In this document: piece after piece, positions 10,076 through 18,807 of the stretch
Position numbering within the stretch: position 1 is the stretch's first letter
How the letters are laid out: every line of letters begins with the position of its first letter
From: Levilactobacillus suantsaii
GTDB taxonomy: Bacteria > Bacillota > Bacilli > Lactobacillales > Lactobacillaceae
Reading direction: 5' to 3'
Assembly (NCBI RefSeq): GCF_004115745.1
Contig: NZ_QXIL01000009.1
Span: 19,214-83,213, forward strand
DNA: 64,000 nt
The notes under the pieces: generated by a model
Seen by the model: the letters and a program-made list of their open reading frames with translations, nothing else
Database searches by the model: none
What the model was told of the DNA's origin: nothing
Translations under genes and position numbers: made by a program

Positions 10076-10107
10076 AAAAAGGACTTACCCACCGGTAAGT
10101 CCTTTTT
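10076..10107. terminator. Terminator after the oxidoreductase
   Basis: Stem AAAAAGGACTTACC / GGTAAGTCCTTTTT with a 4-nt loop; symmetric A/T flanks. Confidence 0.9.
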
Positions 10108-10161
10108 GATGGCTGTGAAATTATGGGTAGCTAACCTTGGTTGGCCACCAGCCGGAATCAG

Positions 10162-11398
10162 TTAATCGTCCGTAAAGTAAACTGACGCTTTAATATCCAA
10201 TTTGTCTGCCATTTTTTGAGTTTGTTTCTTGATGGTCTTTTGATCATCTTTCCCCTTTGAGGTCAGCTTAATCAAGACGGCAGCCTTATCGTTGTCATCA
10301 CCTGCCAACTGCTTGACGGTCACCTTGTCAATCTTCTTGGGGTACTTCTTCTCCAGGCGTTCTTTGAGCTTTGGCAAGTCCTCATTCTTCTCGGCCGTAC
10401 TCTCATCATCCTGCGAGTTGCTGGACTGAGTCTGGTCAATGTACTTCTTGAACGCGGTGACTGAAAGGTAGTTACCTTGGGATAATTGCTGAATCTTTAA
10501 TTTTATAGTCCCCAAGTTTGTAGTCTGAAAGCTTCTTGTCCAGTGACTTAACTTCCGCTTTGTCGATGTGGTCACCGATAATAGCAAGCTTGATTTTCTT
10601 ATCCGTAAAACTCTTATTGACCACATAGGTATCTGGCAACTCTTTGTTCAAGAAAGTCGTCAATTGGGCATCGTTGTAGAATCGTTTAACCAATTTGGAC
10701 GCCGAAATAAGGCTGGGGACGATAATAACAAACGCAATCATCACAATGATGATTTGATCTTTAATGGGAATCGGATTGTCCCGAATCCGCCGAAAGTTAA
10801 AGATCAAAGTGCCAATCATCGTCGCTAACGCAATGAAGAACGAGTTGATCAAGAACAAATACCCGGCGCCAATTACAATCGACCAGTCCAACTGGCTAAT
10901 GCCGTAACCGGTGGTACACAACGGTGGAATCAAGGCCGTAGCAATGGCGACCCCGGGCATGATATTGGCCGATTCCTTTTTGGCCGAACCAATGATCCCG
11001 GCGACCCCACCGAAGAAGGCTACCAGAACGTCCCAAATCGCGGGTTGCGTCCGGGACATCAGTTGATCACCCGCATCCTTAATGGGTGACAAGTAAAAGT
11101 AAAGCGTCGCGGCCACTAACCCGATGAGCGCCTCCACCAGGAAAATGGCAAACCCCTTTTTAATCAGCTTTTGATCCCGAATGCCAAAACCATACCCCAT
11201 CCCAATAATGGGATCCATGATGGGCGAGACCAACATGGCCCCGACGATAACGGTGACGGAATCCATGTTTAAGCCAACACTCGCAATGATGATGGCGCAA
11301 AACAAAACGGCAAAGTTAATCCAACCGAAGTTCAGACTATCCCGAATGTTCTTATCAATAATTTTTGATTTGAGTAGTGATCCTTTTTCGACTTGCAT
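10162..11398 (-). pseudogene. DUF389 membrane protein, frameshifted
   Basis: The N-terminal frame (ATG at 11398, with AGAGG upstream) encodes the DUF389 (TIGR00341-type) membrane domain. It has about six hydrophobic segments and the motifs VIVGAMLVSPIMDP, GVAIATALIPPLCTTGY and INSFFIALA. After the last segment comes a soluble domain. Its frame breaks near 10495-10505, inside an A-rich stretch (ATAAAATTAAAG), ending at 10472. The rest (from about LKIQQLSQGNYLS to FTDD) continues in another frame to 10162. The combined length of about 410 aa suits the family, so this is one gene with one frameshift, either real or a sequencing error. Function unknown. Confidence 0.8.
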
Positions 11399-11533
11399 AA
11401 GCAACCTCTTAACCAATCAATGTATGGTTTTATTATAGCAACTAATGGAAAATACTGGGTGCTTTTAGCTTAGTTGCAATCCCCTGTCCGTGGCGTAAAC
11501 TCAACTTATCACGTGCTTTGAGAGGATGTTTGG

Positions 11534-12583
11534 ATGCTAACCACTTTGAAACGTGCCTGGCAAAATCCGCTATCGGCTTACTACCTGGCACTGGTCTTAC
11601 TGCTCATCTTAGTGTGGGCTGCCCGCGACTTTTTATCGCTGGCGTTATTTACTATTATTTTTATCTACCTGGCTAATGCTGCCATCATGGGGTTCCAGAA
11701 ACATTTACATCTGGGCCATTTATGGGCCACGTTGCTGGTTTACCTGTTGTTTTTGATTGTCTTAGTCGCCGCCTTTGCCCAATTGATTCCGCCACTAGTC
11801 CGCGAAATCAAGACGTTACCCGCGGCGGTCGACCAATTGATTCAAACCTACCCGCAACTGGAAACGTCGGCCAAGAAATTGGTCACGGATCTGACCCAAA
11901 ATGCATCGGTTATCAGCAGTGGGAAAAAGTTGTTTACCTCGGGAATCGGTCAATTATCACGGCTGAGTTCCGGTGTTGAGACCATCGTCTTGGCCTTCTT
12001 CTTCAGTTTTATTTTCAACTTGACCAAGACGCAACTTCAACGGTTCGTCCACGCCTTTACCACCAGTCGCTTCGCTAAGTTATTCGTCCCGATGGGCGGC
12101 CTGGTGATGAGCTTCGTGCGTATCTTCGGCACGGTGATTGAAACCCAACTGATGATCTGCTCCATTAACACCGTTTTAATGGTCATTGGGCTATGGCTCT
12201 TAAGTATGCCAAACCTGTTGATCTTATGAATTATGGTCTTCTTCTTAGGCCTGATTCCGGTGGCCGGGGTCTTGATTTCCCTGATTCCTTTGGTCATCAT
12301 CGCCTTTGCCACTGGTGGCTTGATTCGCTTATTGGAAGTCCTCTTGCTGGTCGTTTTGATTCACCTGTTTGAATCTTACTTCCTGCACCCCCGATTAATG
12401 GCCAACGCCACCAACCTGCCCATCTTTGTCACCTTTATTACCTTGATTGTCAGTGAACAGCTCTTCGGGGCTTGGGGCTTGATTGTCGGGGTGCCACTGG
12501 TGGCCTTCCTGCTACAAGTCTTCGACGTTCGCTTGGCAAGCGTCCGCCAGCATCCTAAATCCAAGATGGCACCGCGACCTTGA
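11534..12583 (+). pseudogene. AI-2E family transporter with an in-frame TGA
   Basis: The first 231 codons and the following 116 codons are in the same frame, separated by a single TGA at 12227-12229 (context LLIL-TGA-IMVFFLGLIPVAG). A TGG Trp codon would restore one uninterrupted 349-aa protein. This is the normal size for the AI-2E/PerM family of multi-pass membrane proteins, some of which export autoinducer-2 or exchange Na+/H+. About seven membrane segments are visible, with the family's GxIPxxG segment (GLIPVAG) directly after the stop. The SD AGAGGATG precedes the ATG. Likely a nonsense mutation or base-call error. Confidence 0.82.
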
Positions 12584-12608
12584 ACTTTTTTGTCGAAGTG
12601 TGTAAACT
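12580..12608 (+). promoter_or_regulatory. Promoter upstream of the MFS gene
   Basis: -35 TTGAAC (12580-12585), 17-bp spacer, -10 TAAACT (12603-12608) preceded by TGTG. The -35 overlaps the stop codon of the AI-2E family gene. Confidence 0.6.
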
Positions 12609-12614
12609 GATTCT

Positions 12615-12766
12615 TAGAAACTAAAATATTGCTAAGGCGCGTGCCTCACTGGACGCACCAGCTTAAACTGCTAGAATCCGTGTTCTTCTTTGATACCTCC
12701 AATTCTAAGCTGCTTTGAACGTCTTTTGTGACGTCTAAACGCGACTTAGCCTTGGAGGTTGTTTTT
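12615..12766 (+). promoter_or_regulatory. Structured 5' leader with sequestered ribosome binding site
   Basis: About 150 nt between promoter and start codon. A GC-rich hairpin spans 12631-12662 (GCT.GG.GCGT pairing ACGC.CC.AGC around a 10-nt loop). Downstream, ACCTCCAA (12695-12702) pairs with TTGGAGGT (12752-12759), which is the SD of the MFS gene. CTAAG (12705-12709) extends the stem with CTTAG (12745-12749), and a small ACGTC/GACGT hairpin sits inside. The SD is therefore buried, a design typical of ligand- or ribosome-controlled leaders. It matches no riboswitch class I recognise. Confidence 0.5.
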
Positions 12767-14141
12767 TTGGAAAATTCAGTTGTTTCTACACGGACTAAAT
12801 TAAGTATCGTGGGGACCGCCGGCTTAGCTTTTTGCGGGGTCCTAGTCGAAACGTCGATGAACGTGACCTTTCCGACGTTGAGTCGTCAATTTGGGACGAC
12901 CATCAACGCGGTTCAATGGGTCACGACCGCCTATCTCTTAGCCGTTGCCTGCACCATGGTGATTGCGGCGGACTTACAACGACGCTTTAAATGGCAGCGC
13001 TTAACTACTCTAGGCGGAATTCTCTTTATCGTGGGGGATGTGCTGTGTGCGACTGCCCCCGCCCTTTGGCCTTTATTGGGTGGCCGGCTGATTCAAGGGG
13101 TGGCGACCGGATTAGTGATGCCGCTAGTCTTTACAATTATCATGCGGCAAGTGCCCCACGGCATTCAAGGCCGTTACGTCGGTACGGCCGGCATGGTCGT
13201 CGCGTTAGCACCTTCGCTGGGTCCAACATACGGCGGCTGGGCTACCCAGCAATTCGGTTGGCCGATCATCTTCTGGTTAGTCTTACCGATTGGTATCGTG
13301 ATGTGGCTGATTGCGTTAAAAACCATTCAACAACCAAAAGCGACACCCCAAAACCTCTTCCCGTTACGGCAATTGATTATGATTATGTTCACGTTCGTGG
13401 GTTTGACCCTGGGGCTGAATAACGCGGGGACTGACGGCCTGTTGAGTGTTGCGGCCTTAGTTCCGTTGGTGATTGCCATCGTAGCCGTGTTTATCTTTAT
13501 TCGGTTGTCTTTGCATCAACCTACAGCGTTAATCAATTTAAAAATCTTTACGAATCGTAATTTTGTCCTGTTACTCGGTATCTACTTTTTGATTCAGTTC
13601 GTTCAAATTGGGTTGACGTTCATTCTGCCAACGTACGCCCAACTGGTCACGCACCAAAGCGTCATGGCCTCAGGAATGACTACTGGTCGGGAGTCTAGCT
13701 TCGGCGATTCTGCAACCCTTTACGGGGCGGCTACTCGATATGGGGGCCAAGCGGAAACCCTTCTTGGTGGGAAGCTTGATTTTAGTTTTAGCCCTGCTTT
13801 CACTCACCCTACTGACCAGTCGCTTATCAGTGGCTTGGATGCTGAGTCTCTACTTGCTGTACATGATTGGGTTCTCACTGATCTTCAACAACGCCCTTAC
13901 CTTGGCCCTCCAGCAGCTCCAGCCTAACCATATTGGTGACGGGAACGCGACGTTCAACACCTTACAGCAATACGCGGGGTCGCTAGGGACCGCCATTTCT
14001 TCGGCAATTCTAGCCGCGTTTAGTCACGGTGGGACCGTGATGACGCAGACCATCAACGGGACACGAGCCATCTTTATCATGATGCTGGTCTTCACGGTCT
14101 TGATTGGCCTGTTTAGTTGGCAACTACGAACCGACAATTAA
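12767..14141 (+). pseudogene. MFS multidrug-type transporter, frameshifted
   Basis: Drug:H+ antiporter-like MFS protein (DHA2-like). Motif C-like APSLGPTYGGW and NAVQWVTTAYLLA are present in the first frame. The start is TTG at 12767, with GGAGG 8 nt upstream. After the residues MASG (about 13677) the frame is lost. Reading resumes one register over as LLVGSLASAILQPFTGR and continues to 14141 with further membrane segments (FLVGSLILVLALLSL onward). One extra base, or two missing, near 13678-13683 explains it. Intact length would be about 457 aa. Confidence 0.82.
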
Positions 14142-14157
14142 ATTGAACACACCATAG

Positions 14158-14207
14158 AAAAATCCGTGACGACTAACCCCTACTTGGTTCAGTCGTCACG
14201 GATTTTT
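14158..14207. terminator. Terminator between MFS gene and gtrA-like gene
   Basis: 17-bp stem AAAAATCCGTGACGACT with its complement and a 16-nt loop, between convergent genes. Confidence 0.88.
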
Positions 14208-14217
14208 ATGCTGGTTC

Positions 14218-14649
14218 CTAATTTTTAGCCGCCGCCTTGGTTTTACGAAAGACAAACCACTTGCTAAAGAAGTAGTTGGCTAACACGACCACCACTTGGT
14301 CGACCAACTTGGTCAGCATAGCATCTTGCAGCAATACCGACACGCCTAGCCACATGATCCCCTCATCCATGACTAGCGTCGCCGCTCGAACGGAAAAGAA
14401 TGACACCACTTCTCGCCCGAGGGACCCCAATGACGTGTAGTGTGAGTGAAAAACCCACACCCGGTTGGTCAGATAAGCAAATAAGACGGAAACGGCCCAA
14501 GCAATCGCCGTTCCAAGTTGGTAGTTCCAACCCCACAACGTCGCCGTGATGAAGAAAACCACCAAGTTGACTAAAGTCGTCAGGCCGCCAAAGATTAAGT
14601 AGGCAATGACGTCCTTGTACTGTGCGTATAATTGTGCGATGCGTCTCAT
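14218..14649 (-). CDS. GtrA family membrane protein
   Basis: 143-aa protein with four membrane segments, of the GtrA family that flips or helps flip polyprenyl-linked sugars for cell-surface glycosylation. Typical features are YLIFGGLTTLVNLVVF, FAYLTNRVWVF after segment 3, and NYFFSKWFVFRK at the C-terminus. I chose ATG 14649, with AGGGGGA upstream, over the 25-codon longer frame. A minus-strand TATAAT (14708-14713) lies upstream. No glycosyltransferase is adjacent, so the lipid-sugar substrate is unknown. Confidence 0.88.
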   Translation of the reverse strand: MRRIAQLYAQYKDVIAYLIFGGLTTLVNLVVFFITATLWGWNYQLGTAIAWAVSVLFAYLTNRVWVFHSHYTSLGSLGREVVSFFSVRAATLVMDEGIMWLGVSVLLQDAMLTKLVDQVVVVLANYFFSKWFVFRKTKAAAKN

Positions 14650-14741
14650 GTGTATCCCCCTGAAATAAAATCCGGTCACTAGTATTCCACTTCCTGTTAT
14701 AACCAACATTATAGGGAATGACAAGCAAAGTCCGCAGAACG

Positions 14742-14909
14742 CTAGAAAAATTTAACTCCTTGGGCCGGAAACCTTAGTGACTGGGTTTGGCTGAGTATTG
14801 GTTTTGTGGATGTTGCGGTAGTGGTGGTTTGGTTTTGATTATAAGTTAAAGTAATTAATTTAATTCTCCTGCTTTCTCTAACTCTTAAATTCCGGTTACG
14901 TTTAAGCAT
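14742..14909 (-). CDS. Possible small basic protein
   Basis: A 55-codon frame beginning MLKRNRNLRVRESRR. It is preceded at good distance by a G-rich SD (GAGGGGGGG, 7 nt from the ATG) and, about 34 bp above that, by a minus-strand TATAAT (14943-14948). The N-terminus is Arg/Lys rich and the middle is Thr/Gln rich. I recognise no family. Signal order suits a real gene, but the -35 is poor and it may be a chance frame. Confidence 0.3.
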   Translation of the reverse strand: MLKRNRNLRVRESRRIKLITLTYNQNQTTTTATSTKPILSQTQSLRFPAQGVKFF

Positions 14910-14980
14910 CCGAGCACCCCCCCTCGCCGTGAAAAAGCCTATATTATAGTTTAATTTGTCTGTAAAGGAGTCTTGCTCTG

Positions 14981-15748
14981 ATGCGGTGTTCATCCCGCCG
15001 GCTGACCAGTTACCACTTGATGATGACGTTATTAATTCTTTGGTCCGTGCTCAATGCGTTACTGCTAACCTGTCACGTTGGCCATTGGCAGCTTGAATCA
15101 CGACTTAATCACTTGCTCCTACTCATTTTTGCCGCCGATTATTTGCTACGCTTGATCCGAACCCCCGACCGTAAAACTTTTCTAATTCACTCTGCGTTCG
15201 ACTTGCTGGGAATCATCCCAATGCACCCCATCTTTGCCGTTTTCCGGCTAGGACGATTAGTCCGCCTGGCGCTTTATCACCACTTATTTTGGCGGCTCGG
15301 CTTGGCTGGTAAATGGACCCACGCCTTTCATCGGTTTCTCTACGGTACTGGCTTCATCTATTTATTTTCCATTAGTATTGTGATCATCGTCTTGAGTGCC
15401 CTGCTATTCTCCGTTTCAGAACACCAGAGCTTAGCCGATTCGCTATGGTGGGCGGTCACGACGGCCACCACGGTCGGCTACGGCGACGATACGCCGCACA
15501 CAGCCGTGGGTAAAATCGTCGCCACAGGGTTAATGTTTGGGGGCATCGGGTTCATTGGGCTATTGACCAGTACCATCACCGACTTCTTCACGCGGCAGCC
15601 GGCCGCACAAAACTCAGCGCCGGCTTTATCCCCGGATGAGACTCGGCAATTATTGCAAAAGCTAGACCACTTAACGCAACAGGTCGACCAATTGCAAACT
15701 GAGGTCAAACGGTTAGCGCACCAATCCGCTACTCACCACTCTAAGTAA
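14981..15748 (+). CDS. Voltage-gated-type potassium channel
   Basis: 255-aa Kv-like channel subunit. Segments S1-S4 include an Arg-spaced S4-like stretch (FRLGRLVRLALYHH). The pore helix SLWWAVTTATTVGYGD contains the K+ selectivity filter TVGYGD, and the last membrane segment is GKIVATGLMFGGIGFIGLL. The C-terminus is a predicted coiled coil (LLQKLDHLTQQVDQLQTEVKRL), probably for tetramer assembly. AAAGGAG precedes the ATG. Divergent from the small frame and gtrA-like gene. Confidence 0.9.
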   Translation: MRCSSRRLTSYHLMMTLLILWSVLNALLLTCHVGHWQLESRLNHLLLLIFAADYLLRLIRTPDRKTFLIHSAFDLLGIIPMHPIFAVFRLGRLVRLALYHHLFWRLGLAGKWTHAFHRFLYGTGFIYLFSISIVIIVLSALLFSVSEHQSLADSLWWAVTTATTVGYGDDTPHTAVGKIVATGLMFGGIGFIGLLTSTITDFFTRQPAAQNSAPALSPDETRQLLQKLDHLTQQVDQLQTEVKRLAHQSATHHSK

Positions 15749-15779
15749 ACTAGCTGGGCCCCACTTTTACCCACTAAAA

Positions 15780-15811
15780 ACGCGGCTTCCTCACTTTCGA
15801 GGAAACCGCGT
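15780..15811. terminator. Terminator between K+ channel gene and folT
   Basis: 13-bp stem ACGCGGCTTCCTC / GAGGAAACCGCGT (one mismatch), 6-nt loop, between convergent genes. Confidence 0.75.
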
Positions 15812-15821
15812 CAGTTGAATT

Positions 15822-16370
15822 TTATGATTGACTAGTCGTTCGGTGCAAGCGCCCTTCGATGGTTTGAATCACGGGCGCCTTCAGCAACCCATAAATCAAC
15901 ACGATTTGAATCGGCGTCGTGATGGCTTGCTTCAACAAGCGGACCGGTAAAATCCCCCAGATGGGGGTGTGGTACATGATGACCAACCACAGCGAGTTCA
16001 ACATGATGTTCACAATTACCATAATCAACAGCTGCGCAACGATAATGCGCCACCATTTGACCGGTTTGCGATACAAAAAGAGCGCGTAAATCAACGATCC
16101 GATAATGGCGGAAAGCGTAAACCCGACAAAGTACGGACCACCCGTCATTAGGGTCCCCACGATATCGACTAACGCCGCTGTGAGCATCCCCCACCACGGG
16201 CCAAACCACTTGGCGAGTAATGCCACAATCAGAAAGGTAAAGCTAAACTTTAAAAACTGATTCCCCACCGAAAATCGACTGATCACGAGCTGTAACGCCA
16301 TTAATAACCCCATCGTGACCATACTCAACGTGTCCAGCTTGGGGAGCTGGGTTCTTGCCATCGTCTTCAA
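15822..16370 (-). CDS. folT: Folate ECF transporter S component
   Basis: Membrane substrate-binding subunit that captures folates and works with the shared ECF module (EcfA, EcfA', EcfT), which is not in the window. About six hydrophobic segments; the SRFSVGNQFLKFSFTFL and TGGPYFVGFTLSAIIGSLIY regions are typical of FolT. A THF riboswitch directly upstream fixes the substrate assignment. The in-frame ATG at 16379 abuts the SD (AGGAG-ATG), too close to use. TTG at 16370 is 9 nt from GGAG and begins LKTMARTQLPKL, so I prefer it. Confidence 0.88.
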   Translation of the reverse strand: MKTMARTQLPKLDTLSMVTMGLLMALQLVISRFSVGNQFLKFSFTFLIVALLAKWFGPWWGMLTAALVDIVGTLMTGGPYFVGFTLSAIIGSLIYALFLYRKPVKWWRIIVAQLLIMVIVNIMLNSLWLVIMYHTPIWGILPVRLLKQAITTPIQIVLIYGLLKAPVIQTIEGRLHRTTSQS

Positions 16371-16387
16371 TTCAGACATCTCCTAAG

Positions 16388-16499
16388 GGAGTTGCCACAT
16401 TCCTGCGGCCAATGCGGCCATAGGATCGCGGACCACTTGTCCTTCGTCCGGTGTTCACATTGCGTTCCACCGGCACTTAACGCCCTATCGCCTACTCCG
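16388..16499 (-). promoter_or_regulatory. Tetrahydrofolate riboswitch
   Basis: The minus strand shows the THF riboswitch core in order: GGAGTAGG, GCGTTAAGTG, GGTGGAACG, AATGTGAACACC, GGACGAAGG and AGTGGTCC. The expression platform is short: ACTCC directly precedes TTAGGAG, so CTCC can pair either with the 5' GGAG or with the SD GGAG of folT. This fits translational control of folate uptake by reduced folates. Confidence 0.9.
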
Positions 16500-16590
16500 T
16501 AAATTTAATTACGCTTTCCAGCATACCACACTTTCCGGTAGTTACTAGTAAAAATGCGTGACCGACGCAAATTTCGCAAATTAGCCACCA

Positions 16591-16619
16591 AAAAAGCCTG
16601 ACCAATTGGTCAGGCTTTT
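16591..16619 (-). terminator. Terminator of degV
   Basis: 12-bp stem AAAAGCCTGACC / GGTCAGGCTTTT with a 4-nt loop, followed on the minus strand by a T run. Confidence 0.9.
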
Positions 16620-16630
16620 CGCAGTTCAAA

Positions 16631-17497
16631 TTAAGCGCGTTCGTAATCTTTGATCCAGGCCAAAGCCAGTGATTTTTCGCCCAAGTGCGCGCCGATCACG
16701 GGCCCAAAGTAGGACCGTTCGACCGGAATGTCGGGGTATTGCTGGGTAATTTTCGTTGCCCAGGCGGCCCCACCTTCGGCATCGTTGGCGTCAATAATCA
16801 GCGCCTTTAATGGGTAATCAACCTTAGCTTGCGCCTCGACGAACAACTCCTCCACCCGGGCTAACGCTTTCTTGCGCGAGCGAACCTTTTCAAAGGCCAC
16901 AATTTCGTGGGTCGTATCATCAAAGGTCAACAATGGCTTGATGCGCAACACGCTACCAATAAAGGCCGACGCGTTGGATAACCGGCCACCGCGCACTAAG
17001 TTCTGTAAATCGTCCACCACGAAGTATTCGCCCATCGTCGACCGTAAGTCGTCTAAACGGGCAATAATCTCTTCGGGCGTGGCGCCCTTAGCCGCCATGC
17101 GGGCCGCTTCAATCGCTAAGTACCCCATCAACTTGACCGTAATCTGGGAGTCATAAGGAATCACCCGGATATTGTCAATCGTGGGGGCCAGCGTTTTCAA
17201 CTGGTTCACAAACCCAGAAATCGTGCTGGCCAGGTGAATACTAATCACCGTATCGTACCCCTCTTCAGCCAACTGGTTGTAGAGGGTAATCATTTCGCCC
17301 AGGGGCGGTTGCGACGTGCTGGGGAACGACTTGGAATTACGTAACCAGTCATAAAATCCCTCAGTGGTAATATCAACGCCTTCATCGTAGGAACGGCCGT
17401 CAATGATCACCGGAATCGGAACGACGTGAATCTGATATCGTTTCGCCTCTTCTGCGGACAAATAGCTGGTACTATCGGTGACCACAGCAATCTTCAT
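16631..17497 (-). CDS. DegV family fatty-acid-binding protein
   Basis: 288-aa DegV/FakB protein. The family binds a fatty acid and presents it to the kinase FakA for incorporation into phospholipid. The N-terminal IAVVTDSTSYL, the lipid-head-contacting SQPPLGEM (normally TSQP) and DLQNLVRGGRLSNASAFIGSVLRIKPLL are characteristic, as is the terminal HLGEKSLALAW region near GPVIGAHLG. fakA is not adjacent. Monocistronic with its own terminator. Confidence 0.9.
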   Translation of the reverse strand: MKIAVVTDSTSYLSAEEAKRYQIHVVPIPVIIDGRSYDEGVDITTEGFYDWLRNSKSFPSTSQPPLGEMITLYNQLAEEGYDTVISIHLASTISGFVNQLKTLAPTIDNIRVIPYDSQITVKLMGYLAIEAARMAAKGATPEEIIARLDDLRSTMGEYFVVDDLQNLVRGGRLSNASAFIGSVLRIKPLLTFDDTTHEIVAFEKVRSRKKALARVEELFVEAQAKVDYPLKALIIDANDAEGGAAWATKITQQYPDIPVERSYFGPVIGAHLGEKSLALAWIKDYERA

Positions 17498-17558
17498 GTT
17501 CTTACACCTACTTTTACTTTCGTTTATCCCCTAGAATACCATAAAACCGTTGGCAGAA

Positions 17559-18807
17559 CTAGGAATTGTCCGGCGCGAGTCGCGGCAACGCCCAAAAAAT
17601 GACCAGGCCTACCAGGAAAAGTAGCGACAACGAAGCCGCCCCGATTCGCGACTGGCCAGTCAGTTGGGTGACCACCCCTACCAGGATTGGTCCTAAGACC
17701 GCCGAGAATTTACCTAAAATGTTATAAAAGCCGAAAAATTCGCTCGACTGTTGCTTCGGGACTAACCGACCGAAATACGACCGGGATAACGCTTGGATTC
17801 CGCCCTGACTGGTCCCCACTAAAATGGCGAGGAGCCAGAAATCGTCAACCGATTTCAAGTGTAGGGCGTCCAAACAAATCAATAAGTAGACCACAATGGC
17901 AATTAAGATTCCCGTGCGCGTACTGGTCTTTTGGGCTAACCAACCATAAAAGATCGAGCACGGAAACGCGACCAACTGGACCGCTAACAAGACCATAATC
18001 AACGTGGAACTGGTGATACCAATGTCCATCCCAATGGACGTTGCCATGGTAAAGATGGTATCGACCCCGTCGATGTAGCAGAAGTACGCCACTAAAAACC
18101 AGGCCAACCCCCGGTGCTGCCGCAAGTGGGCAATGGTCTGCCAGACCCGGTGCCAGCTTTGTTTCAATGGCGCGTGGGTTGCTGAGAGCGCGTGGCGTTG
18201 ATGCACGTTACGGGCCAACGGAATAAGAAAGATGGCCCACCCAAATCGCGGCTAAGGCAAACCCGTAGCGGGCGACCGCCAGACTACCCAAGTGACCGAA
18301 GCCGTGAGTCAGTGCAAGGACCATGAAGAGGATGAAGGCTAAAACGCCCCCAAGATAGCCAAAACCATACCCCACACTGGATAATTGGTCCATTTGGTCG
18401 TTGTCACTCACGTCGGTCAAAAAACTGTCGTAAAACAGATTCCCACCGGAATAGCCCAGCACGGATAAGACGTAGAGCACCAGGAGCCACTGCCACTGAC
18501 TAGGCGGTAATAAGGCCAGACCCAACGTCATGACCATCCCCAGCGTGGTAAAACTCAGCAATAGGCGTTTCTTAAACCCGGGATAGTCGGCCAAGGCCCC
18601 TAAGAACGGTGCGAGGATGGCCACCAATAACGTTCCAAAACTGTTTGAGTAGCCCCAAAATGCCGTGGCATTGGCCGCACTGACCCCGCTGGTCTGGGCC
18701 ACGCTTTTGAAGTAGATGGGTAAAATTGCGGTGGTCACGATAATGCCGTACCCAGAGTTAGCCCAGTCGTAGAAGACCCAGCTCCACTGCTCCTTAGTCA
18801 GCTTCAT
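17559..18807 (-). pseudogene. UMF1-type MFS transporter, frameshifted
   Basis: The N-terminal half (WSWVFYDWANSGYGIIVTTAILPIYF) is the signature of UMF1/Atg22-like MFS proteins. Its frame ends at 18208. The second half (from about LIPLARNVHQRH to the end at 17559) is one register away. The break sits at ATTTGGGTGGGCC near 18235-18240. Removing one G gives AIWWAIFLIPLARN, the family's usual reading through segment 6-7, so a single inserted G in a short run explains it. Intact length would be about 415 aa. It overlaps the upstream phosphodiesterase gene by 14 bp. Confidence 0.85.

Noticed and set aside
10472..11398. DUF389 gene as two separate genes
   Set aside because: The downstream frame has no SD and continues the same soluble domain; one frameshifted gene is simpler.
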